Below are positions 19,659 to 30,608 of a stretch of DNA of 64,000 nucleotides, piece by piece. Position 1 is the stretch's first letter, and every line of letters starts with the position of its first letter. Origin of the DNA: Bigelowiella natans CCMP2755 (Eukaryota; Cercozoa; Chlorarachniophyceae); contig ADNK01000136.1 in assembly GCA_000320545.1 (NCBI GenBank), positions 1-64,000 on the forward strand. The letters run 5' to 3'. A model generated the notes under the pieces. The model did not search any database. It was given only the letters and a program-made list of their open reading frames with translations, and was not told where the DNA came from. The translations under genes were made by a program, and so were the position numbers.

Positions 19659-20897
19659 ATGCTTCTACACGATTTCGGAAGAGGACGAAAATGTCATGGC
19701 TCAAGGTCACGGACATTGGAATCAGTAAATACCATTCTTCTGGCTGCGACAATGCTTTCTTTGGGTGGAGCGATACTGAGGAACAAGCTTACGGAACCAA
19801 ATAGTTTTCGTCTGAGTCAAGCGTCATGCCATCGAAGTGGGTGTAGTCGTAAGATAGATCTTAAGATTACACCAAGCATAATGAAGAGGATGAATGTTCT
19901 TACCAGTCTTCATAGTAGCAGAATTAGTCATAGAGTGTGCAGTAGGAGATATCGGAATGATCATCGTTCTGGTAGTTCAACGCCTGCTTCAATACTTCAG
20001 CACAATTGTCAACAACATCGGACTCCTAGTGCAATGATAAGAAGTACCAATAACCGCATGCACTACAAAAATGATTGCTTCGCTTATTGGTGGTCGCGAG
20101 AGCGGTGCTTTAATCGTCCGTATGCTGGAAGTGTTGGTGGTGATGATAATGGAGACAACAACGGTAACAACAACCGAAGCAATGATAGAAATTCTACATC
20201 CAACAACGGAGATGACTCAGAAAACGATGGAAAGAAGCCAAAAGGTGCTAACGTCACCATGGCTATGCTATCATCATCTGGCAGCTTTGTCGCTGCTGCT
20301 GCTAGCAGTGAAGGAAGCAAGATGATGAACGCATGGGTAAACCATCCTACTGTCGTAACGCCCATGAGCTATAGCCTTAGTATTGTCACCAAGCACAGAC
20401 CTCGAAGCGCCTCTGATTTATATCGCACAATGTACCTCGTTCTGAAGCGTGTTGGTTCACGTCTAACTCAAGCAACCTCAAAGTTAGTCAACCGCTTGCA
20501 TAAATCCAAAGCAGCAGCAGCAGCAGCAGCTTCTACAGTTGTATCAGGTACTACCACTGCTGCTCCTGTTATACCTGGAGGAGGAGGAGTAGGAGAAGCT
20601 GCTCTTGAGACGACTGCTCTTGTTCTTGCTCGAAACCCTGCTGCTGCTGCCGCTGCTGCTGGATCTTCCTCCTCATCTAGCGCCTCCTCCTCCTCTTCCA
20701 TCCCTGTTGTGCTAAGAAGTATTGGAGGGTTAAGAACGGCTTTCGGTGGTGAGATGCCTACGACACTGAGTCAATCTTCGATTGGAACAGCTTTCAATCG
20801 ACTGTCGAGGGGGGGGGGAGGGGCTGGAAAGAAGCTGGCCGTTTGCGCTGTTGTTACAGCAGCTACAGCGACTGCTACGACAATGTACCATTTGTGA
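19659..20897 (+). CDS. Intronless low-complexity ORF, 412 residues
   Basis: An open frame from ATG 19659 to TGA 20897. It has a hydrophobic patch near residues 24-42 (ILLAATMLSLGGAIL) and a basic, Arg/Ser-rich stretch (about 70-130). An Asn/Asp/Gly-rich stretch follows (about 155-195), then Ala and Ser runs encoded by triplet repeats (20510-20700). A hydrophobic C-terminus (LAVCAVVTAATATATTMY) ends it. I do not recognise it. The N-terminus could be a plastid- or membrane-directed presequence. Because the START-like gene downstream lacks a clear first exon, this ORF may be its 5' part, but I found no donor in the right phase, so it is listed separately. Confidence 0.45.
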   Translation: MLLHDFGRGRKCHGSRSRTLESVNTILLAATMLSLGGAILRNKLTEPNSFRLSQASCHRSGCSRKIDLKITPSIMKRMNVLTSLHSSRISHRVCSRRYRNDHRSGSSTPASILQHNCQQHRTPSAMIRSTNNRMHYKNDCFAYWWSRERCFNRPYAGSVGGDDNGDNNGNNNRSNDRNSTSNNGDDSENDGKKPKGANVTMAMLSSSGSFVAAAASSEGSKMMNAWVNHPTVVTPMSYSLSIVTKHRPRSASDLYRTMYLVLKRVGSRLTQATSKLVNRLHKSKAAAAAAASTVVSGTTTAAPVIPGGGGVGEAALETTALVLARNPAAAAAAAGSSSSSSASSSSSIPVVLRSIGGLRTAFGGEMPTTLSQSSIGTAFNRLSRGGGGAGKKLAVCAVVTAATATATTMYHL

Positions 20898-20919
20898 TTA
20901 CACGATGCGTTGGGCATGT

Positions 20920-20925
20920 ATGATA

Positions 20926-20960
<35 letters not shown>

Positions 20961-20961
20961 A
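20920..20961. repeat. (ATG)n triplet array
   Basis: A run of GAT/ATG triplets between the intronless ORF and the first recognised exon of the START-like gene. Confidence 0.85.
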
Positions 20962-21107
20962 TGTTTCATTCAATGATGGGTAAGGAAGTATGCAGAAGCC
21001 AGAGAAAGGGGGGGTATATGACGACATTATCAGCCTTTTTTTCCTTCTTCTTCATCTTCTTTATTTTCTTCCTCTACTCCTGTGTTGATAACCCGAAACA
21101 TTATTAG

Positions 21108-21261
21108 AGTGAGCAATGTGGATTATATACGGACATGGTGGCAGCAGAAGAAAGACCCTGAGGGAGGGGGTATAGCTGAGAGACGGCAAAGAAATAGACT
21201 TCCCTTGCCTTTAACAGGACAGAATAAAAAGGCAGCGCAATTAAGCAAAGAGGTGTAGGGA

Positions 21262-21302
<41 letters not shown>

Positions 21303-21652
21303 GTGAGGATAGAGAGACCTAGGAGTTGTTGGACAGTTGTTGCTACATTATTAGAACCACATAGTAGGTAGGTAGAGTTTTTCGGTGTAGTATTCATCAT
21401 CGATGTTAATCATCGTTTGCTAGGCAGATCTACCCTTCTTGTTGTTGTTGTGGTTTTGCTTAACGATGTTGTTTTTGTTGTTGTTACTTCTGCTGCTGCC
21501 ATCAACTTACTCATCAGGTTCGTGCTTTAGATCAACGAGGCCAGGTAATTCAACTGACTTCAAACAATTATCAACTTGCTCCTTTCCTTAGACCTCTTCT
21601 CCTGCATTCATTTTCTCATTCAGCGTTGCTGTTTTCGTATTAGTCCTCTATA

Positions 21653-21706
<54 letters not shown>

Positions 21707-22080
21707 GTCTCGAATCTATATGTCTATCTTCACTTCATGCTGCTCAAGACAATCGTAGCAAGTTAGTAAGTAGCTAGCGATCATCCTTTGCTGCTACCCT
21801 TGACTCAATATCGAGAAGGTTTTCAAGGCCAAAGCGTTGCTGATGGCAAACAAGGACATCAACTTTACTAACCCTGACGATATTCGATTAAAAAACGCGG
21901 TTCTGCAGCGGGCAGACGATGCACAAGCAATCATGCGTGAGATCTCGGTATCATTCATTGTTTTTCTTGTTAACTTGTAGCTGCGGCAGTGTGTATCTGT
22001 AGTTGCGCTAGTAGCATTGGAATAATAAGCATCACATCCTAAACCGAGGAAAGGTGGGGGGGGGGCATTAGAAGTATTTT

Positions 22081-22116
<36 letters not shown>

Positions 22117-22419
22117 CGGTAGTAATTTATGGTGACAAGGGCCGAATATCCGCCTTTGTGTTCTCATCATGTATGCATCTACCTTTGACTGATTTGAAAG
22201 GATGATTCTTCGTGGGTGAAGTCTTATGATAACAATGAGGAGCAATTCGAAACACTTTATCGCCATCGACAAGGGGAAACCGTACATGGAATAAAGATGA
22301 GAGCGGTACTACTTGTAGTAGTAGTAGTAGTGGTGAGATATTTAGGAGGAGGAGGAGGGAAGAGGAGGAAACTACTGAGACTGGGGGGGAAGGCAAACGC
22401 TCTACTCTCCCCCTCCCTC

Positions 22420-22457
<38 letters not shown>

Positions 22458-22673
22458 GTATGGGCATTTCATTACGTCAATATCACGCGGATACGTAATT
22501 GCGAAGAATTTATATTCTTATGATGAGGTTTATGATTTATGATGTGTTTGCACAAAACAATATCAGGTATTCAACTCCTCAGTTACAAACGTATTGGCAG
22601 TATTGCGAGAGTTTGACCTCACACAGACCTGGAATGGAAACATGAAAGGAGCAGCGCAGGTCGTCACTAGTTA

Positions 22674-22705
<32 letters not shown>

Positions 22706-24539
22706 AAGATATTTCAATCGGTTGTTGCCTCGATGTTGCTTGATCGATAAAGTCTAACGCTTTGATGCTTTATGCAATCCTCTGCTTGTGCCAACCGCTA
22801 TCACCACTTCTCAACTATTGTTTTAATTAAAAAACGCGACGACTCATCTCTTTGAGATTGCAGTATGTTTCCGATGTAATCGCTGCTAGTGATGCTGTTG
22901 CTGCTGCTCATGCATCTATCGATTATATACAGCTCGGTTTCCCCTCTCCTGTATCCGTTCAAGCGTACGGAGCTGGGTTTATGCCTTGGGGACCATTCAA
23001 AACAAGAGATGTGCTTTTCAACGGCTATGGAGCAGACGCCCTGGATGAGCATGGATGTAATAATATTTTTGATGATGATGATGATGATGATATTATCACA
23101 ATCGATGAATGCTGACAAGTATAACAACACACGAGTGGTACTCCTCCTCCTCCTCCTCCTCCTCCTCCTCCTCCTCTTTTGAATCAACCTTCAAGAAGTA
23201 GGACAGAAGAGCTCGAGAATGACTAATATACCACTCTTCAATTGATGTGACATGATAATGTGCGGTTGCAGGCGTGACGTTAGTCTTCCAATCCACGAAG
23301 AAAGCAATGTGTGCTTTGCCTCCTATCTCGAAGCATTGTGTACGCGCAGATTTTAGACGATCAGGGGTACTTACTACACTTACTACCAACACAATGGATG
23401 ATGATGCTGATAATGATAAATGATGAATATGTGTCGTACTACTGCCTGTGTACTCTTGCTGGGACAGTTGGTGCAGAACAGAAAAAAGAATAATACACAA
23501 TGTTACAACAAAAACATTGTTTGGGAGATTTATAATGATGGCAAGCAAATCGTTGTCTTTGGTTGTTGTTTCGATGTTTCTGGAGACAAATATCGTCGAT
23601 CATCCTCTCGATTGAATAGGGCTTGTAGTAGTAACTATGAGGATAACCGAGAAATGATGATATGCCATTGATCGTTGCCGCCGGTTTCTCCTCCTCCTCC
23701 TCCTACTCCTCCTCGTCATCATCATCATAATTATCAATATTATTATTGTCATTATGAGGAGTTCCTACAAGCACCCTTCCTGTTGCTGCTTGTTTCTTTG
23801 TTTTCCGGTGTGAATGTCTAGGTGGTGTTGGAGCCCCTCCCCCCGATTCCAGGAGCAAAGACCCGAGTTCTCGCCTCATTGGTGTGTTCCTCATCCTCCT
23901 CCTTTCTAGTAGCATTATCATCATCATCATCATCATCATCATCATCTATCAATATGCTCAGGTATTGAACGGAGATCCAAAGATGGCAGTGCCAGGATGG
24001 CTTGCTAGCTTCGGTCTCAAGGTCACCTCAGTCATCGGTTGGGGGTGGGGAGGGGAGGGATACGATAGTGGTAAATTTATTCTAGTTCATATACCGTGGA
24101 ATGTGTGAGGTGATTTGCAAAGGTTTGTCAGTATAAATGGCTGGCACACAGCTTGGCAACAACTACACTCTCGTTTTGATAATTGGGAGTATGGATATAG
24201 ATTCCTAGCTACATCATTCTCAACCATCGTCATCGTCGTCGGTGATACATAGGTTTTCGCTCCAAAAGTAAAGCGAGATACTGACGAACTTCTCGCTGAG
24301 ATGCAGGTGGTATATTATCCACGTGGATTACATCAATAGTTTTATCATCATCATCATCATCATCATCATTAATTTTACTATCTTATTAATATGCATCCCT
24401 ACATCTAATATGCTCATAGGAGGACATGAGCTCTCCTTACGTGATGCGTAAAAAGCAGTATCCTGAGTTGTATGCTATGCTCGATGATCGCTGTGAGGAA
24501 TATTTATCTCGCACATCCCGAGCCTTCCCCATGAAATGA
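21108..24539 (+). CDS. START-like lipid-binding domain protein (5' end open)
   Basis: Exons 21108-21137, 21518-21544, 21819-21947, 22567-22659, 22864-23056, 23272-23366, 23822-23881, 23962-24021, 24253-24306 and 24420-24539 keep one frame to TGA. They give at least 286 residues. An N-terminal helical part (DMVRALDQRGQ, VFKAKALLMANKDINF, LKNAVLQRADDAQ) precedes a domain with VLREFDLTQTWN, FGPF-type turns, then VVLEPLPPIPGAKTRVLASL and NGDPKMAVPGWLASFGLK. This last pattern resembles the C-terminal helix region of START proteins (DP..P..P.WL.NF..K), which bind lipids in a hydrophobic cavity. Ligand and location are unknown. Introns contain TAG, CA, ATG and CTC arrays. The start may lie in the ORF ending at 20897 or in an unseen exon. 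Confidence 0.62.
21263..21297. repeat. (TA)n in START-like gene intron
   Basis: A TA run in the intron between exons 21108-21137 and 21518-21544. Confidence 0.9.
22080..22456. repeat. Triplet and (CA)n arrays in START-like intron
   Basis: (TAG)n at about 22080-22117, further TAG/AGG runs near 22316-22370 and (CA)n at about 22423-22456. All lie in the intron 21948-22566. Confidence 0.9.
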
Positions 24540-25100
24540 TAAAAAGTTATCCAGAATTAGATAAATTGTATTAAAACCCACTAGTGGTGCGTTCACGAAT
24601 GTACATACTTACCTGATCACCCAATGTCAGGTCGTATATACATCGACGCCATTGAACAGTCCAGCGGGCGCAAGCATGTAATGAATCTTGCTTATGGCAC
24701 TCGCGCAGCAACGCACCTGCCATTCTATGTATACAAAGCCTTGATGCAAAACTGTGCCATGTTAGGTTTCCTACGATGCGTTGAGTACGCTGTCGTGGCA
24801 TGCATACGGGGCAACTCCTTACTGTTGAATTAGTCTGCGTCGCGGGCAAGCTAAAATTTCGTCTAGCCGTCTAATAGCTCGTATCGTAGTCGCGCAAATG
24901 CCGTACATGCCGAGTACTTAGATGTTGTCTACACACGCTTGCTAACGCACACGATGCTATGATGCCACAGATAGCTAGAGCATGATGACTATGCATAGTC
25001 TAGATGGAACGGGAAGCTTACATGTATGGGCTATGATATGTCTAGATATGATAATACACACAGCTTTACTAGTTTTTTGTAGCCTGACAAAATACTACGC

Positions 25101-25190
25101 TTTCAATTGTTCTCTTAAGCATGTAGCTATCTAGCTATGCAAAGCTGCTGCAGTTATACATACAGTTGACAGCGCTTAAACTGTATTTAT
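25101..25190 (+). repeat. Conserved 3'-flank element, degenerate copy 5
   Basis: Contains TTTCAATTGTTCTCTTAAG, ATGTAGCTATCTAGCTATGC, AAAGCTGCTGCAG and ACAGCGCTTAAACTGTA. These line up in order with copies 1-4, but with insertions. Confidence 0.5.
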
Positions 25191-25350
25191 TTGTTTCTGT
25201 TATGACATATCTAGATGCATAACAACAATTGCCACGCTTGCCATTTGATAATACATATAAAGCGTGCAGCTAGTAGCATGCTAGCATGTGCGACAACATT
25301 ACGATGTGTTTAATTTACATTCATGAAAGACATGGCAGCAGAAACAAACA

Positions 25351-25427
25351 AAGCGCTGTAGCCGCTGCTTTGCATAGCTGCATAGGGATGACGATTGAAA
25401 ATTTTTAATTAGTCATTACATCTGTCT

Positions 25428-25430
<3 letters not shown>
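25351..25430 (-). repeat. Conserved 3'-flank element, copy 4
   Basis: On the minus strand it reads GAGACAGATGTAATGA, TTTTCAATCGTCATCC, CTATGCAGCTATGCAAAGC and AGCGGCTACAGCGCTT. It lies 176 bp beyond the stop of the minus-strand gene ending at 25606, in the same orientation as that gene. The TGTAGC/GCTACA stem has one mismatch here. Confidence 0.75.
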
Positions 25431-25467
<37 letters not shown>

Positions 25468-25605
25468 TGTGTGTGTGCCTGTGCATATATTAGATAGAGT
25501 TAGTTATCTAGACGCTACATCTAAATATATGGGTTTTAGATGTAGGTGCACACATGTACAAAAAAACGATAGGATTTGACAATAGAGTGCGTTCCAGTCT
25601 AAAAT

Positions 25606-26360
25606 TCAGCTATTGCTCCCATAGATTTGGTTTGTGAAGCATGCAGTATCTTTCTTGTCCGCGGCTGCCGACATGAGCTCAAACTTTACTTTTTCGTTGA
25701 CGCTTCCTGCAAGAATTACACCAAAATTTAAGATGATGCTTATAAAAACAGAAAGTTGAGTAGTAGATAGATATCGATAGGGTAACGAACCTCCAGGGTT
25801 GATGAGGCGCCGAAGGTAGTAATGGCCAACCTCACCATTGCCTTTTGGCACCGTTTCTCTGTCCCAGTGCCCTTCCCCCTGCCATTCATTAGCACTATAT
25901 CAAACATTGAGTATGCCGATGATTGGGAGGAGGATATGCTTATAATGATCGATCTATAATGTGCTCTGATCGGCCAATCAGGAAATATACGCGAGCGAGA
26001 AGAGAAAGAGGAGGGAAAGGGAAGGGAGGGGGGGGGAAGAGAAAAGGGGGTTTGAGAGATAGTGCTGCTTATTCTTATTATTCTTATTTCTAGTTGTCAT
26101 CATCATCATCATTATCATAATCATCATGCTGGGCACAGCACCAACCAGGTAGTGCATGTTGAAATCAGCAATAAGATTCAGCGGGAGACTGGTGGAGGAG
26201 GAAGCAGTAAGAACTCAATGATGATGATGATGATGATGATGATGAGGTAAGAAGAGAGCAGCATGTTACTATCTTTGCTACCACTGCTACTACTACTACA
26301 ACTTATCTCAAAGGAAAGTGCTTATTTAATATTGTACACGTGTAAGCATTTGAGTGAGGG

Positions 26361-26413
<53 letters not shown>

Positions 26414-27774
26414 TTGACAAAGGTAGAGAGAACACGCGCGTTCATTCAATAAAATAAAAAATCCCAAGCCTAGCAACAGTATACGAATGGACAAATGCTT
26501 GTTTCACATACATATAGTGACCCCTCTTCCTTACAACTACTACTACTTTGTCCTATGACTACCGTGTGCTAAACAACAAGTCGGGATAAATACGAGCGTG
26601 TTCCAATTTCTGCAGGAATGATACGCATTAAGTCAGAAAAAGCGCCGAAAATATACGAAAAGCACCCAATTTTTCTTTTCCTTCTTCTCTGCTAGCGATA
26701 TCATTCAATTCGTTCCACTACTAACTACCTCGTCGAAGTAAAAGTTGTAACTCAAACAAACAGCGGCGGTCATGTAAGCCTAATAATGTCGAGTGACATT
26801 GGAGAGGGAAGAAGGGTGATGGAGAGAGTGTGATGAGAGAGAAGTGTCTTGGTAAAAACCATTAAAAGTTTACCTTTTTCCACCCCTCAGCATTATCATG
26901 CCATGTCCAGCAGTCATCTCTTATTCGTGGAAGGAAGAGACGAATAGGTTAGGGAAGGACATCAAGCATGAGAGAGAGGGGGGAGACAGATCATTGGTTG
27001 TTTTTATCATATTGAGAGAGAATAAGGAGCAGCAGGTATTGTTTTTCTCTTGTTTAGCAAAGTGGGCGCACAACGATCCGTTATCTAAACATTCTATCAC
27101 CCCGTAATGTAGAGTTTGAGGTGACGCTCCTTAGCATCCCATGTCCCCGTGTGCAAGCATACGAGATCATCCGGTTGCGGGTTACCTAAGATTCATACAG
27201 ACGACACTAAATTTCTCTTCCTGTCTCACACAATATTCAACTGCTGCTGGTGCTGGTACTGCTGTTATATCGTCTTATGGGAGCAAAAAGGATACATATC
27301 TGCCAAATTAGTGGACCAATGTAATAGAGACAAGCTCCTATCATGCAAGGTTAAGGTGTACACATCGTATTAGAATCTTATGATGTGGGCAGATGCACCA
27401 CTAAATGCGTTGATGCGTGTGAATAGTTAGTTGTACCTTGCATCCAGTATGCACCACGGAACTTTCTAGAAGATGACAGACAAAGGTTACACAATAACAA
27501 GAGGAAGTATTTCTAATGTGCAGCAGGTGAAAACGTCAATTATGAGCTATGACAAATTTGTCTGTTCATGCCAGGTTCTGTCACTTCATTCTTTCATGTT
27601 GCTTCAATTTTTTACAGCTCTTTCTACTTCTTAAATACTCATACTCCTGCCGACACTACGACTATTACTATAACTACTACTACAACTACGATTGTTGTGG
27701 TAGTACTCAGGAAGATGTCTCCCATCAGGCAACTTGAACTCATCGGCGAATTTAACGACACTTGAGCTCTTCAT
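25606..27774 (-). CDS. Protein of unknown family, well-supported 3' exons
   Basis: Exons complement(25606-25706, 25791-25878, 26146-26188, 26563-26609, 26729-26779, 26874-26919, 27101-27185) join in phase. A likely first exon at 27707-27774 starts MKSSSVVKFADEFKLPDGRH; the connection from it to 27185 is not resolved. I do not recognise the family. Visible order: DDLVCLHTGTWDAKERHLKL, DDCWTWHDNAEGWKK, AVCLSYNFYFDE, LEHARIYPDLLFSTR, LPLNLIADFNMHYL, EGHWDRETVPKGNGEVGHYY, LRRLINPGGSVNEKVKFEL. It is rich in Trp, Tyr and His with no hydrophobic segment, so probably a soluble, largely beta-structured protein. Length is about 180 residues or slightly more. The neighbour on the right, a subtilisin-like gene, is divergent. 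Confidence 0.6.
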
Positions 27775-27999
27775 TTTCTGATTGGTGTCAAAGAACAACT
27801 TAAATAGTTATTCAGATAGTACAAAAAATTCAAGTAAAATTGATGTCCGTAAATGTGTTGACTCAAAGGATTGATTCTTATTATTATCGTTGTCATTTCG
27901 TACACGAGGCCCCCAGGGAAGTATCTTTAGCAGAAATTTGTAGAAACCAGCGGCTTCCAGTTTGAAATAGAAACACAAATTATGATATCATTCTTTTCA

Positions 28000-28282
28000 T
28001 GTTCGTAACTCGAAGAAATTAAACATTAAGTGGGCCTGCACCTGCGTTGTCTCCAAATGTAACTTGGAGTATCTGCATACGAAGAACACATCTGATTGTA
28101 CTAAATCGCACAAAGCCCTATCAATGTGCAGTTCTACCTTTCCAAAAAGTAGAGGAGGTAAAAGAAGCACGACGCATATTGGGAGGGATATCAGGCACCC
28201 TTTCAATCCCAGCCCGTATGCGAATGCCATTGCGAACGAGAACTTAGAACCCATTTTCGATGACTGTTGTGTTAGCAGATAG
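28000..28282 (+). CDS. Possible Cys-rich terminal exon
   Basis: An open plus-strand stretch ending in TAG at 28282. It reads WACTCVVSKCNLEYLHTKN, CTKSHKALSMCSSTFPKS and NLEPIFDDCCVSR. It has no start codon, and the preceding acceptor (CGAAG) is weak. It lies upstream of the subtilisin-like exons but has no peptidase motif. It may be an unrelated 3' exon or spurious. Confidence 0.25.
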
Positions 28283-28658
28283 AAAATGAATGAAGAGCTT
28301 TAGAGCAAGCAGCTTCATCAAAAGAAGAAGAGCATGATTCAGCAACATGCGACAAGCATATTTCTTTGTTGCAGTGCTAAAACTAAGCGTCTAAAAATGG
28401 CTTAAAATGTCCTCCAATATAAGAAGAGAAGATCTAGATATTATTTTCGTCACATCATTACTCGTATTTTATCATCATTATTAGTTTATTTGTCGCGCAG
28501 GAATAGATTGCCATGAAACGGAACTAGAACAGATGATCCTGTGATCCTGTGACCTGTGATGATCAATAATGCCCAAAAAAAGTTTTTACTGTAATTTTCC
28601 CGAACTCCTGCTCACACATCATTGAACGAATATTCATCATCCCATTCAATCACAACAG

Positions 28659-29679
28659 GTAACTGTCAACGAGCGACCATAATTTCGCTAACTGGAAGCT
28701 GGGGATTGCTCTATCACTTTGGCTATGGACATGTCCAGCTTGCAAACACGCTATACTTTTCCGGTGACCCACACAAATTATTTCGATATACAAACAGCCT
28801 CTCTTCAGGAAGCAGCAAGTGTTATAGCATAAACCCTGGGAGTCTTACCTCCACAACGTCGTTGCGCGCCGTACTAGGTATTTGATATGGGAAAAGAAGA
28901 AGCGTTTCGGATTGTTGATGATTTTATCATTAACCTATATCTTTCCTAGTATGCTTCTCAAAGAATATTTGATTTTTTGTGAGCTTCAGGAGAGGACACA
29001 AATATCTGGATGCGATTTGATTCCTTTCTTTCTTCCTTTTCTCCTCCTCCTCCTCCTCCTCCTCCTCCTCCTCCTCCTTCCTCCTCTTCATTATGTCTTA
29101 AAATACTTCCTACAGTGTGGACGGACCCAGCAGCAAGCTTGGCATCATCGAAGGCTCTCGTCAATGACTTGATCTCAAGCTCTACAGCTCAGCTGAGAAA
29201 ACGATAAAGGCGGGAAATAGTGATCCAACAGGGAACAACTGCCCTGATACCGTCAACAACGTCGAGGTATATGCCTTTGTAGCATGTGCTTAATCATTAT
29301 ACTTTGTACTACGTTTACATGTAATTCAAATATACTAATTACTATCAAGGTGATCGCACGATCATTGACCGCCAACAGCATTAAGGTCGTTGCAGTGGAA
29401 GGTTCTAGTGTAAATCCTGGCCAAAACCAAAGTTACGCCTTGGTTATCGTTGCTCCGAGCACGGCATCCGTCCAGGAGATTGCTTGCACAAGTGAGTTTG
29501 TAAAGACGCCAAGCGAATGCTCCAATAACGATGATAGCAAGGATGACGAAACAGCTCTCATTGTTGGACTAGTAGTCGGCATACTGGGTTTTTTAGCTAT
29601 TGCCAGTGCAGTATACTTCTGTTGTTTTTATTCAAAGCGTTCAATGGGATCCAATGGAATCCAATTGCAAGGCAAGTAA
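28659..29679 (+). pseudogene. C-terminal part of a membrane-anchored subtilisin-like (S8) protein, frame broken
   Basis: Exons 28659-28877, 29116-29266 and 29350-29679. The order matches the post-catalytic beta-sandwich of large S8 peptidases. FGYGHVQLANTLYFSG follows the catalytic-Ser domain in the family. Then come SLRAVLVWTDPAASLASSK, ALVNDL/LDLKLYSS, NCPDTVNNVEVI and NQSYALVIVAP. A membrane helix (ALIVGLVVGILGFLAIASAVYF) and a short basic tail end the protein. Two oddities: one base is missing in the conserved LVNDLDL motif (29168-29172), shifting the frame, and no exon with the Asp, His or Ser catalytic motifs is seen upstream before the divergent gene at 27774. It is either a truncated pseudogene, or a real gene with an assembly error and a missing or unrecognised N-terminal part. 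Confidence 0.6.
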
Positions 29680-29689
29680 AGTACTCTCA

Positions 29690-30600
29690 TTATCTATCTA
29701 GCTGTTGGGTCTAGCAGTGCTTTATTTTGTGCATGCATGTTTGTCCAGAATTAAATGATCAGGTTGCTTTGTTTTACACAATGAAGTGAAGTGACCGGCT
29801 GTCAAATGACTCCTGCACAGTAGGCAATAACTACGTGCTCTGCACAAGTTCTGCATGATTACACAGTCTAGCAGTGCATGCTTGAACACCAGCAGAAAAC
29901 TACTGGCATTGCTCTGTCGAAACTTGATTGAGGTTGTTCCTAATGTATGCTAGTATGTGTGTTGAAGCATACACATGTTCCACATATGTTTTGATCTCCT
30001 AGGTAGCTTGTCAATCTGTGCGCAACGTGTGAAGGCAGCAGCGTGGCATTGTGCACGCTAAATGTGCAGTCGTCACTGTATGCAATCTAGCAATGACTAA
30101 AAGACGAGCAAAAGTTTAGAGATGTTTGTGTGTGCGTAGCAGCAGAGCGCACAAGCGCTGTAACTAGATACATTTCACAGCTGCAGCATAGCACACACGA
30201 AGTAATGCCGAACGTACGATGCAACGTGATCGAGCCCATGTAATATTTGCACTAGCTGCGAGTTTTGACCGTGAACATTGGCTTTGCAATGTGAAGCTAT
30301 GCTCAGGTACGCATTTACGTATATGGTACACGATCACATAAAATGCAATTTGTACGTGGTAGCTACCTTGTATCGTAATATATTAGTCTGGCGCCGCATA
30401 TATCATTAATTTGTGTTGTGTTGTGTGTGTGTCTATGCTGGTGTTTGCACTTGTTGGTGTTTCATAAACTAGTGCAAGGTGTCAAGTTAATTTGGTGCTT
30501 ACATCAATCACCACAGCTCAATGATTCTTGAACGATAATCGATGTGGCACAGCTTTAAATATAAAAATCAAAAATAGAACTTTAAACACACATTATTACG
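29690..30600. repeat. Palindrome-rich convergent-junction island 5
   Basis: A non-coding stretch between the subtilisin-like stop (29679) and the OSB-synthase stop (30609). It contains GTGCATGCATG near 29731, CAGTGCATGCTTG near 29873 and several AGCGC and TACGTA motifs. GCGCTGTAAC...GCTGCAGCATAGC near 30157 weakly resembles an inverted copy of the conserved element. Confidence 0.5.
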
Positions 30601-30608
30601 CAGTTTTG

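Larger units (their letters stand above)
24540..25600. repeat. Palindrome-rich convergent-junction island 4
   Basis: A non-coding stretch between the START-like stop (24539) and the stop of the next minus-strand gene (25606). It has many CTAGCATG, GCATGC and TCTAGAT-type palindromes. It holds one degenerate plus-strand copy of the conserved element (25101-25190) and one good minus-strand copy (25351-25430), facing each other across about 160 bp. A (GT)n array follows at 25433-25466. Confidence 0.6.

Noticed and set aside
28981-29088. A coding exon GEDTNIWMRFDSF followed by a polyproline run
   Set aside because: Skipping it joins LRAVL to VWTDPA in phase and restores the subtilisin-family motif; the CTC array is then an intronic pyrimidine tract.
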